A stretch of 64,000 bases of DNA from Rhizobium sp. NXC24 (GTDB taxonomy: Bacteria > Pseudomonadota > Alphaproteobacteria > Rhizobiales > Rhizobiaceae): assembly GCF_002944315.1 (NCBI RefSeq), contig NZ_CP024311.1, forward strand, positions 3,788,501 through 3,852,500, in the 5' to 3' direction. Shown here in pieces: positions 58,614 through 64,000 of this stretch. The notes under the pieces are model-generated. The model ran no database searches. It was not told the DNA's origin and was given only the letters and a program-made list of their open reading frames with translations. The stretch's first letter is position 1, and every line of letters begins with the position of its first letter. Position numbers and translations under genes: made by a program.

Positions 58614-59591
58614 TTAGGAAAACAGGATCGACGAAAGCTTGCGACGCGCGGCAATGGTCGCCGGATCCTTGGCACCCCAAACCTCGAAGAATTGTAGCAA
58701 CTGACGGCGCGCGCCATCGTCGTCGAAAGCGCGGTCGCGGCGCATGATCGTCAGCAGATGCTCGGCCGCCTCATCGCGCTTGCCCTCGACATTACGGATC
58801 TTGGCAAGTTTGACGCGCTGCTCGTGATTGTCCGGATTGACCGCCAATTCCTGTTCGAGCGCCACGGGATCGCCGAGCTTGCGGGCCTCCTCGATCTGAT
58901 CGAGCTTCTTCACCACGGCCTGGATGCCGGCATCATTGGCAAGCGTTTCCGGCAGATCCGTCAGCGCTTCGCGCGCCCTTTGGCTCTGGCCGGCCGCGAT
59001 CATGCACTCGGCCATGCCGGCAAGCGCCTTGGCGTTTTCCGGATCGGCCTGCAGCACCGCGCCGAACAGCTCGGCGGCGCCATTGATATCGCCCCCGGTG
59101 AGAAGACCGGCAGCCTCTTCCAAAATCGCTTCGATCTCCGCCGCCTGGTCGCCGGCACCGTCAGCCGGACCACCGAGCCGATCGATGAACTGGCGAACCT
59201 GGCTTTCGGGGACAGCGCCCATGAAACCGTCGGCCGGACGGCCGTTGACGAAGGCAATCACCGCCGGGATCGACTGGATGCCGAGCTGGCCGGGAATGGC
59301 CGGATGATCGTCGATATTCATCTTGACCAGCTTGACGCGGCCCTTGCCCTCGTTGACGACCTTTTCCAGAACCGGCGTAAGCTGCTTGCACGGGCCGCAC
59401 CAGGGCGCCCAGAAATCCACCAGCACCGGCTGGTTGCGCGACTCCTCGATAACGTCCCGCGCGAAATTCGCCGTCGTGGTGTCCTTGATGGGCGAAGCGC
59501 CGCCGGATGCGACAGGTGCGGCACCATAGGATGCCGAAGCCGACATCTGGCCGCCGAAGGACGCGTTATAAGGATTGTTTGAACCGCTCAT
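58614..59591 (-). CDS. cnoX: CnoX/YbbN-type thioredoxin with TPR domain
   Basis: This is a 325-residue chaperedoxin. After a Gly/Ser-rich N-terminus, the thioredoxin domain has an intact active site, FWAPWCGPCKQLTPVLEKVV (Cys65, Cys68). The cis-proline region is GIQSIPAVIAFVNGRPADGF. The C-terminal half is a TPR-like co-chaperone domain (GDINGAAELFGAVLQADPEN). CnoX protects proteins from oxidation during bleach stress in E. coli. The Lon-domain gene follows on the same strand after about 230 bases. Confidence 0.93.
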   Translation of the reverse strand: MSGSNNPYNASFGGQMSASASYGAAPVASGGASPIKDTTTANFARDVIEESRNQPVLVDFWAPWCGPCKQLTPVLEKVVNEGKGRVKLVKMNIDDHPAIPGQLGIQSIPAVIAFVNGRPADGFMGAVPESQVRQFIDRLGGPADGAGDQAAEIEAILEEAAGLLTGGDINGAAELFGAVLQADPENAKALAGMAECMIAAGQSQRAREALTDLPETLANDAGIQAVVKKLDQIEEARKLGDPVALEQELAVNPDNHEQRVKLAKIRNVEGKRDEAAEHLLTIMRRDRAFDDDGARRQLLQFFEVWGAKDPATIAARRKLSSILFS

Positions 59592-59750
59592 GAGTGTCTC
59601 CCGCCTGCCGGTATCCTGGACCCTTTAAAGCATGATTCCAAAAGGAAAGAAGCAGCCTTTGGATAAAATCACGCCCAATGAAATAGCCAAAGCGACAGGC
59701 CAATTCGAAGATAGGTCCTCTCGCTCTAATCGTAGCGCTAAAATCGTATG

Positions 59751-60260
59751 TCAGCCCGTCACTTTCAAGACTAGCGGCGTATGACCCGTCGCCTCCATGA
59801 AACGAAGGAGATCGCCGCTGGCAATCGAGGTCGTCGCGTCGTTCGACAACGGGTGGCAATTGACGATGTCGTGCTCCATCAATTCGGCATCGATCACAAA
59901 GGTAACGTTCTTGCCTGTATCGTTGATCGCCCCGAAGGCCGTCACCGCGCCGGGAACGACACCCAGATATTCTAGCAGCTTTTCGGGTTTGCCGAAGGAG
60001 ACTTTGCTGGTCGCACCGATCAGCGTGTGCACCGTCTTCAGATCGACGCTCGCATTCTCCTCGACCGTCAGTAGGAAGAAATTGTCCTTCTTGTCCTTCA
60101 CGAACAGGTTCTTCGTATGCCCGCCGGGGATTTCGTCGCGCAGCGACACCGATTCGGCAACAGTAAACACCGGCGCATGATCCTTGGTGCTGTGGGAAAT
60201 GCCGAGGCCATCCAGGAAACGGAAAAGATCGTCGCGGGTTTTCGGGCTGTTGTCGGTCAT
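59751..60260 (-). CDS. YbaK/ProX-type aminoacyl-tRNA deacylase (prolyl-tRNA-synthetase-associated domain)
   Basis: This is a 169-residue stand-alone editing protein that probably hydrolyses mischarged tRNA (for example Ala-tRNAPro). Features are KDHAPVFTVAESVSLRDEIP, the conserved GGHTKNLFVKDKKDNFFLLT, and VVPGAVTAFGAINDTGKNVT with the family lysine. The ATG at 60260 begins MTDNSPKTRDDLFRFLDGLG; the longer open frame upstream is not supported. It is divergent from tRNA-Gly(GCC). Confidence 0.92.
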   Translation of the reverse strand: MTDNSPKTRDDLFRFLDGLGISHSTKDHAPVFTVAESVSLRDEIPGGHTKNLFVKDKKDNFFLLTVEENASVDLKTVHTLIGATSKVSFGKPEKLLEYLGVVPGAVTAFGAINDTGKNVTFVIDAELMEHDIVNCHPLSNDATTSIASGDLLRFMEATGHTPLVLKVTG

Positions 60261-60503
60261 GAGCGTCTCGCAATAAAAATATCCCGCCCCTGATACGTCG
60301 CCCGCAAATCCTTTGCAATCTTCCAGACGACAAAGCCCGGCGTCCTGGGGCTTTCCGGCGGGCAATGAAAAAAATGCAGATTTTTCTTCGCCACCTCGTC
60401 ATTTCCCTGTTGCATTTGAAAAATGGTTAGGCCATATAGCGCCCGTCGCCGCAAGACGACGCCCAGCGGTCCAACACACTACCCCGGACGGCTGCGGATA
60501 TGA

Positions 60504-60578
60504 GCGGGTGTAGCTCAGGGGTAGAGCACAACCTTGCCAAGGTTGGGGTCGAGGGTTCGAATCCCTTCGCCCGCTCCA
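60504..60578 (+). tRNA. tRNA-Gly(GCC)
   Basis: The gene folds as a standard tRNA. The 7-bp acceptor stem is GCGGGTG/CGCCCGC, with one T-G pair at position 6. The D-arm TAGCTCAGGGGTAGAGCA and the T-arm GAGGGTTCGAATCCCTT are intact. The anticodon loop CTTGCCAAG has anticodon GCC, decoding glycine GGY. CCA is encoded (60576-60578). A hairpin terminator follows at 60606. No integrase or attachment-site duplication is visible beside it. Confidence 0.96.
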
Positions 60579-60605
60579 GTTTTCTCAAGAAAATCAGATG
60601 GTTAT

Positions 60606-60632
60606 AATGGCCGCTCGAGGCCATTTTGCGTT
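60606..60632 (+). terminator. Rho-independent terminator after tRNA-Gly
   Basis: AATGGCC and GGCCATT form a stem around GCTCGA, followed by a T-rich tract. It lies 28 bases after the tRNA 3' end. Confidence 0.78.
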
Positions 60633-60721
60633 TGCCGCAAGGCCTGTCGCTGAGGAGTGCCGACAGGCATCGGCGCATTTGAAGCCGTGAGAACTCCGCA
60701 AGTTTGCCGTTGCGGATGCGG

Positions 60722-61006
60722 CTAGCCGGTGATGCGAAACCCGGTCGGCATCTCGGCGAGAGTGGTCGGTTGCTTCTCCACGCTGGAAACCGATGCGCCG
60801 GCAGGCCCGTGCCAGAAACGCTCGATCATGGTCGAAATCGCGGCATCAGGTCCGGCGATCAAAGCGAGGACGGACCCATCCGATTCGTTGCGGACCCAGC
60901 CTGTCAAACCGAGCCTTGACGCCTCGTTGCGGGTCCAGACACGGAAACTGACACCCTGTACCCTGCCGGTTATCCGTACCAGGGTAGCCTCATAATCATC
61001 GGACAT
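60722..61006 (-). CDS. acyP: acylphosphatase
   Basis: This small cytoplasmic enzyme hydrolyses acyl phosphates. The product is 94 residues. The conserved N-terminal motif is [20 protein letters not shown] (Arg essential; GVSFR rather than the common GVGFR), with the catalytic Asn in [13 protein letters not shown]. The ATG at 61006 gives the family N-terminus; an in-frame ATG at 61018 is equally possible. It stands between the tRNA and an MgtC-like gene on the same strand. Confidence 0.93.
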   Translation of the reverse strand: MSDDYEATLVRITGRVQGVSFRVWTRNEASRLGLTGWVRNESDGSVLALIAGPDAAISTMIERFWHGPAGASVSSVEKQPTTLAEMPTGFRITG

Positions 61007-61103
61007 AGCCACACCCATCTGGCAACACCATTAGAATGCCAAGCTGTAAAGCGGCGCGCAAGGGATGACTGATTCCCACGGCAAACGGGTCTGGCCGATC
61101 GCA

Positions 61104-62375
61104 TCAATCGGGCATGAAGCTGCACAGCGCGAAATAGGCGACAGCGCCCGTGACGATCGCAATGGCCGACGCTTGCGCCAGGGCCATGCCATATTCGCGC
61201 GTGCCGGACGAGAAGGCCAGGACCGCCTTTGTCACGACATTGACGACGACAGCAATGAGGATGACGTCGGCAGCTGTCTTGACGTCGATCGCAGACCCCA
61301 CGAGCCGTGCGGTTGAAAGCGTGACGGCGTCCACGTCCACCAGTCCGGAAATTGCGGCCACGACGAAAAGGGCGGATGCGCCGATATAGTCGATGGTCAT
61401 TTTCGATATCAGACTGATCAGCCCGAGCAATGCGGCGAACGAGAACACCATGCGCAATTCGAACGGGTTCTTCAGCTTGATTTCCGGAACCTCCGTTGCG
61501 GAGCCGGAGCGCCAGACCCAGAGGAAGCCGGCAGTCAGGAAGCCTATAATCGCCGGCACCAGGCCAGACGCCAGCGGCAGAAGCAAGTTGAAGGAAAGGG
61601 CGCTGCCGATCACCAAGACGCGGGCGAAGGACAAGGCGCCGGCAATAGCAGCCCCAGCGGCCAGATGTGCCGAGCCCTGCGGCGCCTCCTTCGAATGACG
61701 GGCGAAGGAAAGCGTCAGCGCCGTCGAGGAGACCAGCCCTCCCGCGGCGCCGGCGAGCAGGATGCCGCGGCTCGTGCCGGTCAGCTTGATGGCGACATAG
61801 CCCGCAAAGGAAAGGGCGGCGATGGTAATGGTCAGCAGCCAGAGAGAGAAAGGGTTGAGCGCTCCCCAGGGATCGAGCGCCTTATCTGGCAGTAGCGGCA
61901 GTGCGACCATGGTCATTGCCAGCAACACGAGCGCCGAACGCAGTTCCGGCCAGGTCAGTCCCCTAAGAAAGCCGTGCAGACTCTGGCGCGCGGCAAGAAT
62001 TGCCGTCGTGACAACGCCACCGGCGGCCGCAGTCACAACGTCGCCGACGGCAGCCAGAACGCCCAGCCCGAACACGACGAGAGCGGCGACGACCGAGGTG
62101 ATGCTGTAATCTTCATCCTCTTTCGTTTCCTGCCACTTGCCTGCGATATAGATGAGGCCGAGCAAGACGGCGATCGTCGCCGGCAGCAATGGGCCAATCA
62201 TGGACTGCAGTACGCCGGCTATTCCGCCCAGGAAACCGGTGAGGCCGAACGTGCGGATGCCTGCCGTTCTGCCGCCTGCCCGAACGTCGCGCTCCTGCCA
62301 GCCCCGCTCGATGCCGACAAGCAGGCCAATGGCAAGCGCCACACCGAGGCGTTGAAAGATTTCGCTGTGCTCCAT
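61104..62375 (-). CDS. MgtC/SapB and DUF4010 membrane protein
   Basis: This is a 423-residue inner-membrane protein. The N-terminal MgtC/SapB-type domain has LGVALAIGLLVGIERGWQER and IRTFGLTGFLGGIAGVLQS. The C-terminal half is the DUF4010 domain with many membrane helices, including LAGAAGGLVSSTALTLSFAR and AISGLVDVDAVTLSTARLVG. The role is unknown; MgtC relatives affect Mg2+ limitation and membrane energetics. The start MEHSEIFQRLGV at 62375 is preferred to the 62414 frame. Confidence 0.9.
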   Translation of the reverse strand: MEHSEIFQRLGVALAIGLLVGIERGWQERDVRAGGRTAGIRTFGLTGFLGGIAGVLQSMIGPLLPATIAVLLGLIYIAGKWQETKEDEDYSITSVVAALVVFGLGVLAAVGDVVTAAAGGVVTTAILAARQSLHGFLRGLTWPELRSALVLLAMTMVALPLLPDKALDPWGALNPFSLWLLTITIAALSFAGYVAIKLTGTSRGILLAGAAGGLVSSTALTLSFARHSKEAPQGSAHLAAGAAIAGALSFARVLVIGSALSFNLLLPLASGLVPAIIGFLTAGFLWVWRSGSATEVPEIKLKNPFELRMVFSFAALLGLISLISKMTIDYIGASALFVVAAISGLVDVDAVTLSTARLVGSAIDVKTAADVILIAVVVNVVTKAVLAFSSGTREYGMALAQASAIAIVTGAVAYFALCSFMPD

Positions 62376-62604
62376 GACATAACGATATGCCTCTTGCGCC
62401 CGCGCGCAATCCACCTTCGCCTTTCAGGAAAAACCGCGTGTTTATGGGCACCGTCGCGCTAAGGTGAACCGCATCGATCCGACAAAGTCCGGCTGCATTT
62501 TTGAGCCATGGAAACAAACGAAGACATTGAGGGAAACCAAGCGCGTTGTTTCAGGTTCTTGTTCGATACGATCTTTGCGCAATGGACAGTGATGGACCCG
62601 GATC

Positions 62605-62961
62605 ATGATCTCTTGGGCGAAACCTCTTCTCATCTTCGAAGTCACGCTCTTTGCTGCCGCCTCGCTCGTCCACTCCGGCATACTCCTTGATGGCTATGCG
62701 CATGCGCGGGCCGCGACAGCCGAGGGGTTGATTGCGGCGGTTCTGGCTTGCGGGATCTTCGCGTGCCTCTTCCAGCCGGCATGGACCCGCTCGGTGGCTC
62801 TTGCGGTCCAGAGTTTTGCACTTTTCGCAACCCTCGTCGGCGCATTCACCATCGCCATCGGCATCGGCCCGCAGACGACGGCCGACCGTGTATTCCACCT
62901 GCTCCTGCTGCTGGTACTGATCTCAGGCTTTGTCGCCGCCTTCAGATGGAACAGTCCATAG
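62605..62961 (+). CDS. hypothetical four-helix membrane protein
   Basis: This 118-residue protein has four hydrophobic segments: PLLIFEVTLFAAASLVHSGI, TAEGLIAAVLACGIFACLFQ, FALFATLVGAFTIAIGIGPQ and HLLLLLVLISGFVAAF. I do not recognise a family. The start ATG at 62605 lacks a strong ribosome-binding site. The adjoining minus-strand frames are shadows. It sits alone between the MgtC-like and DUF1007 genes, with a 139-base gap to the latter. Confidence 0.65.
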   Translation: MISWAKPLLIFEVTLFAAASLVHSGILLDGYAHARAATAEGLIAAVLACGIFACLFQPAWTRSVALAVQSFALFATLVGAFTIAIGIGPQTTADRVFHLLLLLVLISGFVAAFRWNSP

Positions 62962-63100
62962 AGTGGAGAGCTCAATCTCGGCACGAGTTCAGCACGTATC
63001 CAGCCATCCGTGACCGGAACCCGTCAGGGTCTCAAATCAGTCTCAATTGAAGTTCAGGCCTCGACACCAGAGCCACCGACGGATCACGGACAGAGCCTGA

Positions 63101-63742
63101 ATGAAACGACTGACGATTCTGCCGATCGCGATGCTGTCGCTCCTTCCTGTCACGGCTCTTGCCCACCCGCATATATTTATCGATGCCAAGTTCGAGGTGG
63201 TCGCAGCACCGGACGGCTCGATCGCCGAGCTTCGCAATGTCTGGCGTTTCGACGAGGTCTTTTCCTCCTCGGTGCTGCTGGATTTCGACAAGAACGGCAA
63301 CATGGCGCTGGATGCCGGCGAGCTCAAAGCGGTGGGAAAGACGGTCAGGAATTCGCTTGCGCAATACAACTACTACACAAACGTCACCAGTAACGGCAAA
63401 GCGGTCGCGATGGCGAAGCCCGAGGCGATACAGGCGGATTATAAGGACAACGCCCTGATACTGACCTTCTCGCTAAAACCGCTGCAGAAGACCTTCCTCA
63501 AGGGAACCACGATTTTCGGGATTTACGATACGACGCTTTATACCGCGGTCGATTTCGCCGCGGACAGCGACATGGCCACCTCCGGAGAGGCATTTGCCCG
63601 CTGCAAGCGCAAGGTGGTGAGGCCCAATCCCAACGAGATCATCGCGCAGAACCAGGCGACGCTCACCAGTATGTTCTTCAACGACCCGATGGGAACGAAT
63701 TATTCGCAGCTCGTAGCGACGAGGCTGGAGGTCCAGTGCTGA
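63101..63742 (+). CDS. DUF1007 family exported protein
   Basis: This is a 213-residue protein with a signal peptide (LPIAMLSLLPVTALA) and the DUF1007 domain beginning HPHIFIDAKFEVVAAPDGSI. Conserved WRFDEVFSSSVLLDFDKNGN and YYTNVTSNGKAV follow. The His-rich mature N-terminus suggests metal binding; the family usually sits beside nickel/cobalt exporters of the RcnA/NicO type, but such a gene is not visible in this window. The ATG at 63101 starts the family N-terminus. Confidence 0.88.
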   Translation: MKRLTILPIAMLSLLPVTALAHPHIFIDAKFEVVAAPDGSIAELRNVWRFDEVFSSSVLLDFDKNGNMALDAGELKAVGKTVRNSLAQYNYYTNVTSNGKAVAMAKPEAIQADYKDNALILTFSLKPLQKTFLKGTTIFGIYDTTLYTAVDFAADSDMATSGEAFARCKRKVVRPNPNEIIAQNQATLTSMFFNDPMGTNYSQLVATRLEVQC

Positions 63743-63917
63743 AATCGCCGTCGATCTGAGGAGCCAATCCGGTCGAAATGCAGGTGCGGAACAGCCTTAA
63801 CCACCACCCCTGCTCAAGTTTTTTCTATTTTTGGAACCGCAGGCCGTGCTAGGAATGCGCGCGGGGGCGATCTGCCTGTAAATCGGTGTGGGGCGATCAG
63901 GGACGGGTGTTGGCAGA

Positions 63918-64000
63918 ATGTTCAGCGTCAAAACATCTTTCGCCAGCGTCTCGGCGCTTGCCGGGATAGCTCTGCTGGCGACATCCGCAATCGGCGCGCT
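63918..64000 (+). CDS. partial exported protein at window end
   Basis: Only the first 27 codons are present, reading MFSVKTSFASVSALAGIALL then ATSAIGA, a plausible signal peptide. The mature protein is beyond the window. It lies 175 bases after the DUF1007 gene. The identity cannot be stated. Confidence 0.5.
   Translation, partial: MFSVKTSFASVSALAGIALLATSAIGA

Noticed and set aside
60504..62414. Genomic island integrated at tRNA-Gly
   Set aside because: No integrase, no duplicated tRNA 3' end and no atypical genes follow. The downstream acyP and MgtC-like genes look ordinary.
62508..62690. 60-codon frame beginning METNEDIEG
   Set aside because: It overlaps the start of the membrane-protein gene in another frame and has no ribosome-binding site or recognisable domain.

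Overview
The window is chromosomal core sequence from an alphaproteobacterium of the Rhizobiales, most likely Rhizobium or a close relative in the Rhizobium/Agrobacterium group. The signs are high GC with strong third-position bias, the dapF-mtaB-ftsY-yciB and ffh-rpsP-rimM-trmD neighbourhoods, the ccmABCDG cluster beside acnA, alphaproteobacterial families (DUF2794, DUF2585, IalB, DUF1223), a YbhL gene with a long leader, and GC-rich rhizobial palindromic repeats. No prophage, IS element, CRISPR array or rRNA operon was seen. There is one tRNA, tRNA-Gly(GCC).

Layout. 1-5.8 kb: the N-terminus of an M3 peptidase, a LysE exporter divergent from a MarR regulator, argG, a parDE toxin-antitoxin pair, an SDR oxidoreductase and a second LysE exporter. 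5.7-11.1 kb: rlmN with a small membrane protein, IalB, DUF1232, phhB, a low-molecular-weight phosphatase, thpR and tesA. 11.1-17.6 kb: a YbbA/YbbP-like ABC system divergent from tesA, a YbhL/Bax-inhibitor protein with a leader, a GNAT acetyltransferase, DUF2794 and DUF1223. 17.8-23.9 kb: acnA divergent from ccmABCDG (cytochrome c maturation). 24-29.5 kb: a Rap1a/Tai-like orphan immunity protein, then a tightly overlapping minus-strand operon dapF-mtaB-ftsY-yciB-DUF2585. 29.6-38 kb: an MBL-fold hydrolase divergent from ffh; ffh, chorismate mutase, rpsP, rimM and trmD, then a VOC protein and an NCS1 permease lying between trmD and rplS.

38-48.5 kb: an amino-acid-type ABC binding protein and permease without an ATPase, leuC, an EamA exporter divergent from a MarR regulator over two palindromic operators, a cupin/aldo-keto reductase pair divergent from a LysR regulator, a second aldo-keto reductase, an L,D-transpeptidase, and an OmpR-type response regulator followed by a stand-alone cyclic-nucleotide-binding-domain protein. 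48.5-64 kb: xth, a LolA-like protein with a twin-arginine-type leader, ftsK, amtB and glnK with a sigma-54-like promoter, tesB, a UbiH-like monooxygenase, a Trm112/Lon-domain/CnoX group, a YbaK-type deacylase, tRNA-Gly, acylphosphatase, an MgtC/DUF4010 membrane protein, DUF1007 and a partial exported protein.

Most genes are housekeeping. The most interesting points are: two copies of one ~47-bp palindromic repeat inserted in opposite orientation, both in frame, inside the acidic linker of FtsY; a structured leader or candidate small RNA ahead of ffh; a 13-codon duplicate of the DUF2585 C-terminus beside the orphan Rap1a-like gene; the paired MarR operators; a terminator-like hairpin between rpsP and rimM; and a perfect 16-bp palindrome upstream of rplS.
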